A DNA stretch of 23,390 nt, from positions 1 to 23,390 of the forward strand of contig WIUZ02000047.1 of assembly GCA_015956445.1 (NCBI GenBank), written 5' to 3'. The position numbers and the translations under genes were made by a program. Below the pieces are notes generated by a model, which saw only the letters and a program-made list of their open reading frames with translations, searched no databases and was not told the origin of the DNA. Shown one piece after another: positions 9,772 through 19,822 of the stretch (positions within the stretch are counted from its first letter, which is position 1; each line of letters begins with the position of its first letter). Origin of the DNA: Thelephora terrestris (lineage: Eukaryota > Basidiomycota > Agaricomycetes > Thelephorales > Thelephoraceae).

Positions 9772-12130
9772 ATGGATAGCCACGACTATTTAAACGACCA
9801 GAGTCAGGGCTATGGTTCCCCAGACCTTTCCATCGACAATCGCTTCGAATTCGACTTTACCGCCCCCTCTCCAAACCTGCCTCAGACACCCTCTTATAAC
9901 GGTTCTTACCAGAACTCTCCCTGCACCGCCTTCTCCGAGCTCGAGTTCGACGTCACCGATCTCAGCGACCAACCAGATTACGACCCAGCGGAATACGACG
10001 CCCCCTCCAATATCCCCAATCCGCTTCTCAACTTCATGAACCCTCATGTCTCAGTCTCAGTAACTCCTCCAATCGACGGTGGCTTCGACCAACCCTTTGA
10101 CCACAGCTCGCCCGGCTCTTCTAACGGCCTTCCAGAACAAGAGAGCGAATCTCGCTCCCGAGCCTCTTCCGTTTCGTCTCACTCCCACTACAACCCCTGT
10201 TCCCCTCCCATTCACAATTTCGAATCGCTTAGGTTCGAGTCGCCACACTGGAGCACCTCCCTGCTCCCTCCTGACAAACCGAGCTCCCCTTCTCACAAAC
10301 CTCCGTCCCCTCCCTCCATACTCATCCCTGACGCTTCTCCTTCCATGAATCCCGGAGATCTACGCGCAAACACTCCCATGATCAATGCACCCCAAGGCGA
10401 CGGCGGTGTTATGAATGGACCACAGCTACACATCGTCCCCGCCACGCCCATTTCAGGGGGACTCCCTCACACGGTTCCGTTTATCAACAATCCAGCACAG
10501 AGTACGCTTTTTCTACTTTGATTTCCCATCTTCCCTCCATATCAAAGATTTACTCCTTTTTCACAGCTTCGGCCCCTCCGACTTGGAACACGGAAGCGAC
10601 TCCTCACAATATCCCATTTGATACCCGTATCGATTCCGATTTCAGCAATTCGCAATCAAACGCCCTTGACAACTACCTTGCTCCTCAGCAGCCACGGACC
10701 CGTAGCAAGTCTGACACATCCACCCGACCACCAGCATGGGCAGTCGCTTCTCCCGATCCTTCCTCCTATAATCACAATAAGACCGGCGTAAATCCCAACG
10801 ACATTCTCGCATCCACCAGCCCACAGCCACAGGCGCGGGTCTTGTTCTCCTCCGATACTTACCAGTCCGCTTTCTCCAACACTTCCCCGCAACTGGGTGT
10901 ATCCGATAACTATAGCTTTGGGGGAAAGCCACAAACGGATTCTCAATTCCTAAGCCCTGAAATGGCATTTACTGCCCCCAGTCTACGGAGAGCTAGATCC
11001 GATGGTGGTGGAAGGGTATCCGGGCATAGGCATTCTAGGTCTGAGGGCGGAATCTCTTATCCACCCTCATCACATCCGGAATTTATCGCTCGTACCGCGG
11101 CGGACAATCTCAGTGCCGCAGGGCAGCAGTTTCTACATCCAACAGAGCCTATTTCCAGCTTCTATCGGGGTCATCATAGGAGGAGCTCGAGCGGTTCTAG
11201 GGATCGTGGCGGAGTCGGACCACACAGTACACCGGGGAGCTCTCGTGCTAGTCCCTATCCCAGCCCAAAGGCCTCCCCACTCCTTGGCTACGACCCCTTA
11301 CCATCCATCCCCAGTCCGCAAAGCCTCCCGGTCTCTTCTAGAAGCAGACCTACATCAATGCCGGCCTACGGTGCTTCCTCATTTGGATTGCCACCCGGCG
11401 GTATCGGGGAGCTTGGTCAACAACTCGACCCAGGGTCAAATCTTGCAGATATGGACCCCCATTTGGGCAACTCCACGACCCCTGGATCCTTAGTCAGCAA
11501 ACCTAACGTTACGACCACGGCCACGGCGGAGGCCAGCGAAAGGCGAAGGAAGACGGATGCGAATTTTGCTTGTCCTGTTCCTGGGTGCGGAAGTACCTTC
11601 ACTCGTCACTTCAACCTCAAAGGTGCGTCACATCGACTACTACGTGAAATAGTGCTCACCTGCCTGTATAGGCCATATGCGTTCACATAACGAGGAGAAA
11701 CCATTCCAGTGCAAGTGGCCTGGGTGCGGGAAAGGGTTTGCAAGGGCCCATGACTGCAAGCGCCACGAGCAGCTTCATTTCAATTATCGGCCACACAAGT
11801 GTGAGGGTTGCAACAAATCGTTTCAAAGGATGGACGCGCTCAATCGTCATCGTAAGTCATCTCCGTTTCATCTAACCAATCGTCGACTCAATCCTTCCAG
11901 TCCGTTCAGAGGGAGGACAGGACTGTCAGAAGGCTCAGGACGAAGCCCAAGCCAATGGCACCATCAGTTCCGCTGGGCTCAGCTCTGGAAACTCGATGGG
12001 ATCAGGCCCTCCGGACTCTGCTGGTAGCTTCGTGGCGATGGACCTCGGCGGTATGGGTTCCATCGGCGGCGATTACCGTGGCAATGTCAAAGCTGAGCCC
12101 GATAACTGGATGAGCGGCGTAATGATGTAA
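9772..12130 (+). CDS. C2H2 zinc-finger transcription factor, Crz1/Sp1-like
   Basis: Four exons join into 731 residues: 9772-10501, 10567-11622, 11672-11851 and 11901-12130. Introns are 65, 49 and 49 nt with GTACGC, GTGCGT and GTAAGT donors. The N-terminal 570 residues are low-complexity, rich in Ser, Pro and Asn, and probably disordered regulatory sequence. Three fingers follow. Finger 1 is C579-C584-H597-H601, finger 2 is C609-C614-H627-H631. Finger 3 has C639-C642-H655 but no second His at the usual spacing; C664 after RSEGGQD may replace it. The set [20 protein letters not shown] and [10 protein letters not shown] resembles basidiomycete calcineurin-responsive Crz1/Sp1 factors, which are nuclear regulators of calcium and stress responses and sometimes fruiting. 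PSILIP (181-186) resembles a PxIxIT docking site and VKAE (718-721) a SUMO site. The gene appears intact. Confidence 0.9.
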
Positions 12131-14999
12131 TGACGCTGCCAACAACGGGTCCAATGCCAGCCCATTCTCGTTGGGTCATTCTGTCAAGACCGCCTCGATG
12201 CTTGGCGCATCAAATTAGAACCCACACGTTCGTCCACGATTCCTTTGGTCGCACGTTCTAATGATCCTGCAACCTTCCATCTGCTATATTTTTCTCGTTC
12301 GTTTTGCCATCGCTTTTTCCTCTATTATTGTGCATTCTGTCGTGGACCTCGTATCTTCCCCGTATGTACTATCTATCGTCCCCAAGACCTCCCAACCGTA
12401 TCTAACATTATCGGTTCGCTCTCACCTCACATCTCCCCCATTTCCTTGTAGCGTAGAAACCAAACTGCTTCGATAGCTAGATTACCCTTCCTCTGCGTCC
12501 TTCTCCATCGCTGTACCGGATCGCTCTCCAGTGTTTCCTCCTATATTTATTCTTTACCTCTTTCGACTCCTGTTTTCTCCCCAGGTCTCCATCTCGTCGT
12601 GTTTTGCTTCTCTTCTGGGCCTTTGATGTTTCTCCTTCCCCCCCCCCCTCTTCATCTGTCCACGATTTAGAAAGCCCGATACCGAACCCTAATCAAGCAT
12701 ACACAACCGGGACGGAGAGAAAGATATCTTGTCGATCTTGGTTGTATTTAACGAGACTTATGTATTTGCTGATGTCGTCGGTAGCCCAGATATATATCTC
12801 TTATCAATATGTACTTGATGTTCGCAGGTCAAACAGAGAGCGAGGAGGATGTATGGGAATGATCGACTCTAATGACGGGCGGCGACGTCATCACAATCGC
12901 CTTCTCAGCAATTGCCACACTGGTCATAAGCCCGCTTTTCTTCACTCTGATCCCCGTCGAGTCTGATTACAGCTGGTCACATCCTACTATGACGACATAA
13001 CGACGGAAGCGTAAAGCGGTGGAAGATTACTATCCACCTCGACTCCGTGATTCGTGCTGTGCTCGCACTGTTGCCTCCTCTTTGCCCTGACGGTCCTTGA
13101 TTCGTCTCTACCGACTCACTGTTCGAGTGACACATTGGCTAGATCGGACATTAAAAGCTTAGTAAAAGACGTCATCTCGGTGATTCGTGAGGAGGGTGAA
13201 GCTGAGCAGGTGAATCAGGATCAAGCGATCCGATCGAGCTGCGACGATCCCCAACCGTAAGTCGTCTGCTCACCTTTGACTTGTGGGCCAATGTGCCGCG
13301 GGCTGCTTTTCGTGATTTGGGGGTGTAGCTCACGACGGCCTTCCGGGCTTACCCCTCCCCCCCTTATCATTCCCCCGTTCTGGCCGTTGCTGACCTCCGT
13401 CAGCGTGTTTGTCTGTCGAGTTCGTGTATCGAATCGAATAGAGAATCTGGTGCGCTCCCTCTGGTTTCAAATCGTTCGTATCATCGATACCAGCGCCGGA
13501 GATTGGACGGACAATTCACCTCAATCCACCATCGAGGATGTCGGAAGTCGTTGGGACACCTGTACTCGGACTTCCCTGGCCGCCGCCCTTCCTGCCACCT
13601 ATTCTACTCGGCCCAGTCTTCGAGGTGTGGCTCAAACGGTGGAGTTGGTCATTCCTTTCCAAGCTACGCTGACAGGTGACATTGAGTTTGTCGTTCTTGG
13701 TCCTGCGCCTGTGCGCAGCTGAGTTGACCCCCTCTCTGGTCGGACTAGACTATTCCGCTGGGTCCGTTCTTCTGGAGATCATCTATCATCGTCGGTTTCT
13801 TTCCTGCCGCTCGGCGATGCATTAACGACAAAATAAATGCCAGTTCAGGATTCATTTTTACTGCCGCCCTCGGGATTTAGAAAAGGGACAGAGGACGTGG
13901 TGGGGGCCAGTGGAGAGCGATTCTACCGTTATCCCTGAGGTTGCCTGGTGGCAAAGTCCCCAGAGGATCGATCACAATGTCGGGCCACGACGTGAATTGG
14001 GCACCAGTTTGGATCTATGTGAGTGGGTTGTACTCGGCCGACTTCCCGCATCGCGCAAAAGCACCCGTTGCAACCTTAAGAGTGCTGGAATCAGAGCGCT
14101 CGTCACTTCCTCCCTTTCAAGGCTAAGGACTGGACTCCCGCTTGGCTCGCGTCACTGTTTAGTAGGCTGGTTTTCCTCCCGAATTCCATCGCGTTAGGAG
14201 GGTGGTACTCACAATAGAAGCCATTCGAACTGTGGATCAAGTCTGAATATTTTGGGCGCTTTATCGGTTTCAGACCCTGCCGCGTGCGTCCTGCGACTCG
14301 AACAATAGATCTGCGAGAAGTAACAAAAGGTTCACAACCTGCAGAAATCAGGAGATAAAGTCCATCGGGAAAGGTGGAAGCGGCACTATCTACCGATTGT
14401 TTCACCCTTTCCCTGGTTAGTTCGTGACTCTATAACCTGGTCGGAAACTCACGAAATCCAGTTTGCGGGGAGCCGTCACAGAGGCATCAGTATTGACAGC
14501 ATTGAACATTGAACACTGCGATCATGGCTCGACGTATTTTCCCACCGGCCGATTTGTGTGGGTCCTCCATTGCAAATGGCGCATTGACTTGTACTTATTG
14601 TGCAGGGTCAATTTTTCTCTTTATAGGCGTACTACAACGCCATCCATAAAATCATCCGGATCAGTATACCAGCCCCTAGCCCAACGGAATGGTGACGCCC
14701 ACTTCTTCTACTTATTGTCCTTGTCCATCAGTAACGATGAAAAAAACTCTGTTTTCATCCCCTTTGATTGCAGTATCACTGATGTGTCGGCGTCACTGGA
14801 CGAGAAGCAAGAACATTATTTTTTTTCTCTGTTGCCTATCACATTCCTGATGCATCGCCCCCCATTTGAACTCTTCGTTTATAACCTGCTGGCCCCCCTC
14901 CACCTCCTTCCAACCAACTCTGAGGCCCTTTCGTCAATTTCGCCCCCCCTCGCCTACCCTCCCTCACAGAAACCCCCTCAAGTTGTATGCACGTGAGCC
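12131..14999. other. 3' region of the zinc-finger gene and long intergenic stretch
   Basis: The first several hundred bases are pyrimidine-rich and likely 3' UTR. Further on there is an open frame of 148 codons (13276-13722, +), but it resembles no family, has no ATG at its start and no clear splice partners. An AATAAA-like string lies at about 13831-13837. The last 300 bases before 15000 are rich in C and T and suit the promoter and leader of the seven-helix gene. I see no RNA gene or repeat. Confidence 0.45.
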
Positions 15000-16321
15000 A
15001 TGCCTGACCCCCGGGCGGAACACTGGTCCCACGGTAATCTAAACGCTCCACAAATCAGCTACCAACTGTACCTTTGGGAGAAGTTCAATTTCACCGGATA
15101 TCTCATCGGCGCGATGTTATATGGTACGTCCACTCATCGTTCGCCTACATGAGCTCACTCTGTCTGTTTGATCTGATAATCTAGGGATCGTCACCATTCT
15201 ATTTGTCCAGTGTATGGGCGCGTTGCTCAATCCAGTCAACCGCACAAAGGGGGGCATCAAGTGGGGACTGGTGGTCCACACTGTGCTTATGTTCTCGCTG
15301 TTTACGATAGACGTTGGGACGAGCCTCGACGTTCAATCTATCTCCTACATCGAAAAACGAGAATTCCCTGGTGTCCGCGGCGAGGTTCCTCCTGGGCCTT
15401 TTGGATACCAGGAAGTCATCTACTCCAAGGCGATCAGCACTGTCCCAAACATTGTGTTCCAACTGAATCAATGGCTGGCTGATGGCTTTTTGGTACGTTC
15501 TGTCTCAACGTCGGCCACCTGGGTGTGACGTGGGTTAATCCTCTAGCTGTATCGCTGCCACGTCATTTACTCTATGAATTATTGGATCATCGCCTTCCCG
15601 TGCCTGATGTACCTCGCCTTTTTGGGTGGGTGCTGAGTTCTCAACAACAGCACTCCTCACTAACGCTGCTGATAAAGCCATAGGCATTGCGGACATCTAC
15701 ATGTACTCACGACCTGGCATTCCCTCGGGGGACGTCAGCGTCTTCAACTTCACCACTGCATACTATTCAATTTCCCTGGCGCTCAACGTCATCCTCACAC
15801 TCATGATTGTTATCCGACTCATTCTGCACAACAGGGACATAAAAAATGCCATCGGGGCTTCGGGCGCAACTAGTAAATCGTACAAGGCCGTCGCCACTAT
15901 GCTCGTCGAGTCTTTTGCCCTTTATGCTGTTGCTCTTGTCCTGTTTATTGCGCTAGAGGCAGCCAACAGCCCCGCCCTGCTCTTCTTCGCCCCAGTCCTC
16001 GCCGGGGTTCAGGTTCGTGACATCTTTGTATTTCCTGACCCACCGCAGCCTTCGTTAACTAACCGTGGTGATGAGCAGGTCATCGCCCCATTCCTCATCA
16101 TCCTACGAGTCGCCAACAGGAGAGCCTTGACGAGCGAAGATATTACCTCTGGCAGCGGGAGTGTCGGTTCGATGCGGTTCAGGAGCAGTGAAGGGGAGTC
16201 GACAGGTGGTGATGAGACCGTTTCTGACGAGAACCCCACGGGTTCGACGGAAGCGAACGGTGGAGCCTTTGAAAGGCTTGGCGATGGGGTGGGGAATGCC
16301 ATCGAGGAAGTTCCAAGTTGA
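15000..16321 (+). CDS. Seven-helix membrane protein of an uncharacterised agaricomycete family
   Basis: Five exons (15000-15123, 15185-15492, 15547-15625, 15684-16012, 16079-16321) give 360 residues. Introns are 48-66 nt with GTACGT, GTACGT, GTGGGT and GTTCGT donors. Seven hydrophobic segments are visible: FTGYLIGAMLYGIVTILFV; GLVVHTVLMFSLFTI; LNQWLADGFLLYRCHVIY; WIIAFPCLMYLAFLG; YYSISLALNVILTLMIVIRL; ATMLVESFALYAVALVLFI; and FFAPVLAGVQVIAPFLIIL, followed by RVANRRAL. The N-terminus is short and polar; the tail is Ser/Thr/Glu-rich, which fits a cytoplasmic end. NFT occurs in both the first and the fourth-fifth helix surroundings and could be glycosylated. I recall many close relatives in mushroom genomes, annotated only as hypothetical; a receptor-like role is inference from the topology. 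It is convergent with the NLR gene, 327 bp away. Confidence 0.85.
16013..16078 (+). other. In-frame, stop-free last intron of the seven-helix gene
   Basis: The 66-nt intron has a GTTCGT donor and GAGCAG acceptor. It is a multiple of three and contains no stop, so a retained form would insert 22 mostly polar residues between LAGVQ and VIAPFLIIL, inside the last helix. The helix and family pattern favour splicing. Confidence 0.7.
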
Positions 16322-16648
16322 TAAGGCATAAAGCGACCTCTATAATTGTTATATTTGACGATCTTTTGACGTTTGACCGGAAGACTTTTCCGTAATCTTG
16401 TTGGATACATCATGCACGATACATACAACTCATGTAGACATACAGACGGGAGAGAGGAAATCCAAGTAGAAGGGAATGATCAGTCCAAGGGATCTACCAT
16501 CATACAAAGACCAACTAGCACAAGCGGCAAAACAATGAAGTGGGAATCGAGGGACAGTTACAGGAGGCCAACGAATACAAGAGGGATATCCTTGGGACAG
16601 AAATGGGGGAAGGAGACTGTGTAATGAGACATCCGCCCAGATCCGGGG
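16322..16648. other. Short convergent intergenic region
   Basis: This stretch lies between the stop of the plus-strand seven-helix gene and the stop of the minus-strand NLR gene. It must hold both 3' ends. I see no gene or strong stem-loop in it. Confidence 0.5.
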
Positions 16649-19600
16649 TCAGCGCTTTGAGAAGCGTTCCTTGAGGTATTTGATAGGGTCAAACGCACTG
16701 GGAAGGGAGTTAGCAGGTGAAGGAAACGGCATCATTTCCAGAAGCTCACCGGCGAGCGTGATCACTGGCAGAGTGTCTTTCCGTTGCCATATCGATTTCC
16801 CAGAGGAGATACCTGCAAAGCTCCGCTTTCTCTGCAATCCTGAGGTTCTCATAGATCTCGAGCGCGCGCAATACCTCAGATTTTGCATCCTCGAGCCTTC
16901 TTTGGTCATACCAAATAGTAGCCTGCATCTTCGTTGCTTGACCCAAGTTATAGAAATTATTACCAGCGTCCAGCTTGAGTTGTCCGATGTGAGCGCTTGC
17001 TTCGTCGAACCTGGCTTGATCGCAAAACAGCGACACCAGATCAAAGCGAATTTCGAATAGAAGATCGTGGCGGTTGAAAGCGGATGCAATTTTGAGACCC
17101 TTCTCGTAATGGTAAATGGCCTTCTCTGTCTCCCCCTTGCGATTGTATACCCAGCCAAGAACTTGATGAGATTCACAGGCAACAGATTGTTGGCCTTGAT
17201 CTGACTCGGAGACGAGGTGGATCGCTCGGTATGACGTGTCTTCTGCCGCGTCGATCTGTCCGTCGTGGAACAACGCGACCGCAAGGTAATTGCAACAATC
17301 CGCTTGCCCGATCGGGTCACCGAGCTGCTCCCGAATTTCTATCGCCTCCTTCGCTTGTTGTATCCCTGATTCGAAGTTGAACAGCAACAAATTCACGACA
17401 CTGAGCCATCTTAACGTCTGAGCAACCCCAGGCTCATCCCCCCGCCGTCTCCTGAGTTTCAAGGTATGAATGAGGAGTCGTCTTGCTTCTGCCAGATCCC
17501 TAACTTCATAAAACAACCGTCCAAGCTCGAATAAGCATTTTGGCTTGGAATGGTGATCGTCGGGAAGGCCTTCAACCTTTGGTCCCAGCACAGTTCGTCG
17601 TGGTTTGTGCCAAAAGAGGTGCTCCAGGAAGTGAAAAAAAACGTCCCATACATCGTCCGGGTACGCGTCCTTGGGTGTGAAGACATCGAGCAGGTGCTCA
17701 ACATTTACATCCTCCAATGTGATCCACCGAGATTCCTCAAACCCGGGTTTTTCGGGATGAACATCTATCGACAACCGGGTGAAGTAGCGGTCCTTGGTTG
17801 CAGAGAGGAGTGGGGCTGATGTTGGATGTTGGGGACAGAGATAGTCTCTGATCGGTGCCACATCAGGATAGTTGGGAATGAGTGTTTTATGGCTTTTCTC
17901 ATTCTTTTCGTAAGTTATTGCAAGAAAAGGCAGAAAGAAGGGAAAAGTACGTACTTCTAGAAGTTATGTCGTGGATCTTGAGAAGTTGACGAACCAAATA
18001 TAGTAATAAAGTGTCAAATAAGCGATGGGAAGTCGCGAAAAGTGCACGTCAAAAAACATTTGACAGCCATCTTCCTGATGCAACATCGTGATGAAGCCGC
18101 TGCTTCGAGACGTCAAGGAGAGAATGCGGAAGTTGTCGAAGACGTCCTTCCGGTTGGATATGGTGGGGAACAACCAGTCTAGATGGTTTTCGTTGATGCC
18201 TTGAGGAAAGAAGGCGACAACTTCGAGCAGCTTGCGAGCATCGGGGCCGAGGTTGCGGAATGTTGGAGAAGCGAGGGATAACTCTATGGTCGCTGCCAGG
18301 CTCTCGTTGAAATTTGTCCTGAGTGCTTGCGCGCGACGCGTGCGCCATTCCTGTGCCAGTCGATCGTGATCCCACACGTTGTGGGACGCGGCGGTAGCGA
18401 GTAGCTTTATTGAGAGAGCGTGACAGTCTAATTGTTGGAGAAGATCCTCGATAACTATGGACCGCTCGCCGTCGCCGTAGATGCTGTAGAAGATGTCGCA
18501 TGCCGCCTCCATCGATAGTGTGTGGATCTTTAGCCGCTTGCACTGTGGGGGGATGGTGGTGATGCGGGAGGTAATGCCCAGGCAAATGTTGCTGAATTGA
18601 CTCAGCTCCTCCACAACGGTATATATACCTCCAGCGTCAGTTCCCTGAGGGTCGAGAATTGATTCCGCGTTGTCGAGGATCAGGATCATCGCCTTTGAGG
18701 ACAGGAATGGACGAAGTGGGGTTAAATCTTCAGGATTCTTTATGCCGGAACCGATGACATTGCTGAGTTGTGCGAGGAAATTTGCACGCGAGGCAGAGAA
18801 CTTATCACAACGGAGGAATCGGCGGTTGTCGCCAAAACGGCGCTTGATACGATCGCTGTGAAGGACAGTGAGGGCAATTGACGTTTTCCCAATCCCGCCT
18901 GCGCCGATGAGAGCGATGGATTCGAGTTTTTCAGCATGATCAATGATCTCCTTGATCAGGTCGTTGCGCCCGAAAAAGTCCTTCGGCGCCGAGGGAGGCG
19001 ATTCTCCAAGAGGGATGCTGTTGAAATGTAAGACTATGAATCCTATCGTATTCGTTATAACTGACCTGGCTTGGGCCTGGAAGAGGGTCAGTATCCATTT
19101 GGTAGTGGAGAGGAAGCCTCACTTACCGGAAGATGTTGACCCGGGGCACCTTCCTGGTTAATGAATACATCCAGTTTTCGTTCAACGCGCTCAGCCACCA
19201 CGTAAACATTGACCATCAGTTCGGTCTGGCAGGGTGCCGTTAGCGAATGCCAAAAAGAATGGAATGTGCGCACCTGGAACACGTCGAGGACCATCGTGAG
19301 CTCTTGCTTCCAGCCGGCGATAGCATCCTTATCGCCCCTCGCGTTTATGAATCCGGAGACCCAACTCTGTTGACCCTTCTGGGTGACGTTTCCCTGGATT
19401 TCAGCCATAGTTCTGTGATTCAGGCCTCGATAAGCGGATCGCTCCGTGCGGGTACTGTTGGCGTAACTCACGTTGTCAGTTGTTCGATGGCCTTGTGCAC
19501 GGACTCGTTGAGATCGTTTGATCCCCTCTCCTTCAACCCCCGGTCGAGAGCTTCACAAACTTTAACGCAGAACAGTCCGAGATTGACAAAGTCTTGTTTG

Positions 19601-19822
19601 TTGCTCATGGTATCCTGAGTAATCGTGAACCGGAAGCTCGCCGTCGAAAGATAGGAGCGAACGTACCCTGATCATAGTCAAAAGGACACAAGCCGTACCA
19701 AAAGCGATTTGGGCCGGCGCGAAACCACAGGAGTCCTTCGCACCACTTAAGAATTGTAGGGCCACATCTAACTTTGGAAGAACGCCACCGCGCCCTCCAG
19801 ACCGCCGGGAATTGGAAGCCAT
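16649..19822 (-). CDS. NLR-type protein (fungal N-terminal domain, P-loop NTPase, TPRs), interrupted by an insertion
   Basis: On the minus strand the coding blocks are 19822-19667, 19614-19472, 19412-19274, 19225-19127, an 11-nt microexon 19076-19066, 19017-18081, 17858-16750 and 16697-16649. Leaving out the insert, they give 828 residues in one frame. The N-terminal domain (about 1-135) has LDVALQFLSGAKDSCG and IAFGTACVLLTMIRDTM, seen in many agaricomycete NLRs. The NTPase follows: Walker A GAGGIGKTS, Walker B MILILDNAE, sensor-like GITSR, and LLEVVAFFPQGI. After APIRDYLC come about six TPRs, ending in KYLKERFSKR. NLRs are thought to act in self/non-self recognition and immunity in the cytoplasm; the role here is inferred. 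A 222-nt insertion (220 bp plus a 2-bp duplication) between residues 443 and 444 brings stops, so the allele may be broken. The TPR part has no ATG near its start. Confidence 0.85.
17861..18080. mobile_element. 220-bp MITE-like or introner-like insertion in the NLR gene
   Basis: The outer ends are inverted repeats: CATCAGGA at 17861-17868 and TCCTGATG at 18073-18080. With one gap and one mismatch they extend to about 15 bp (CATCAGGATAGTTGG against CATCAGGAAGATGG), and a weaker T-rich similarity continues inward. A CA dinucleotide flanks each side (17859-17860 and 18081-18082), fitting a 2-bp target duplication. Removing the element and one CA rebuilds Met-Leu-Ala-Pro and a continuous frame. 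The element is AT-rich compared with the exons and has two palindromes near its centre. It has no gene of its own. It lacks GT-AG at its exact ends, so it is not a simple intron. The class of element is not known to me. Confidence 0.65.
17945..17963. repeat. Overlapping palindromes near the centre of the insertion
   Basis: AAGTACGTACTT (17945-17956) and CTTCTAGAAG (17954-17963) are perfect palindromes of 12 and 10 bp sharing three bases. They lie a few bases from the midpoint of the 220-bp element and could help it fold. Confidence 0.6.
18879..18905 (-). other. Walker A (P-loop) of the NLR NTPase
   Basis: Codes for GAGGIGKTS, a match to GxxxxGK[ST]. It binds nucleotide phosphates. It lies just after FFGRNDLIKEI, the usual start of a fungal NLR NTPase. 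Confidence 0.9.
19066..19076 (-). other. 11-nt microexon of the NLR gene
   Basis: Sense sequence GCCCAAGCCAG is bounded by TTCCAG upstream and GTCAGT downstream, between introns of 50 nt (19077-19126) and 48 nt (19018-19065). It reads Pro|Ala-Gln-Ala-Ser|Ile-Pro-Leu across the junctions and is needed to keep the frame from the N-terminal domain into the NTPase. Confidence 0.8.

Noticed and set aside
9790-10047. Minus-strand frame opposite exon 1 of the zinc-finger gene
   Set aside because: It is the antisense shadow of a Ser/Pro-rich exon and is explained by the plus-strand gene.
13276-13722. Open frame of 148 codons in the intergenic region
   Set aside because: It has no ATG at its start, no family resemblance and no splice partners, and its composition is like the surrounding noncoding DNA.
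14463-14996. Open frame running up to the start of the seven-helix gene
   Set aside because: It is pyrimidine-rich leader-like sequence, stops before the start codon at 15000 and does not join the gene in frame.
17550-17819. Plus-strand frame across the TPR part of the NLR gene
   Set aside because: It is antisense to a well-supported TPR exon and resembles no family.
17861-18080. Reading the insertion as an ordinary intron of the NLR gene
   Set aside because: Its exact ends lack GT-AG, it is four times longer than the other introns of the gene, and it has inverted repeats and a flanking CA repeat. Partial splicing inside it stays possible.
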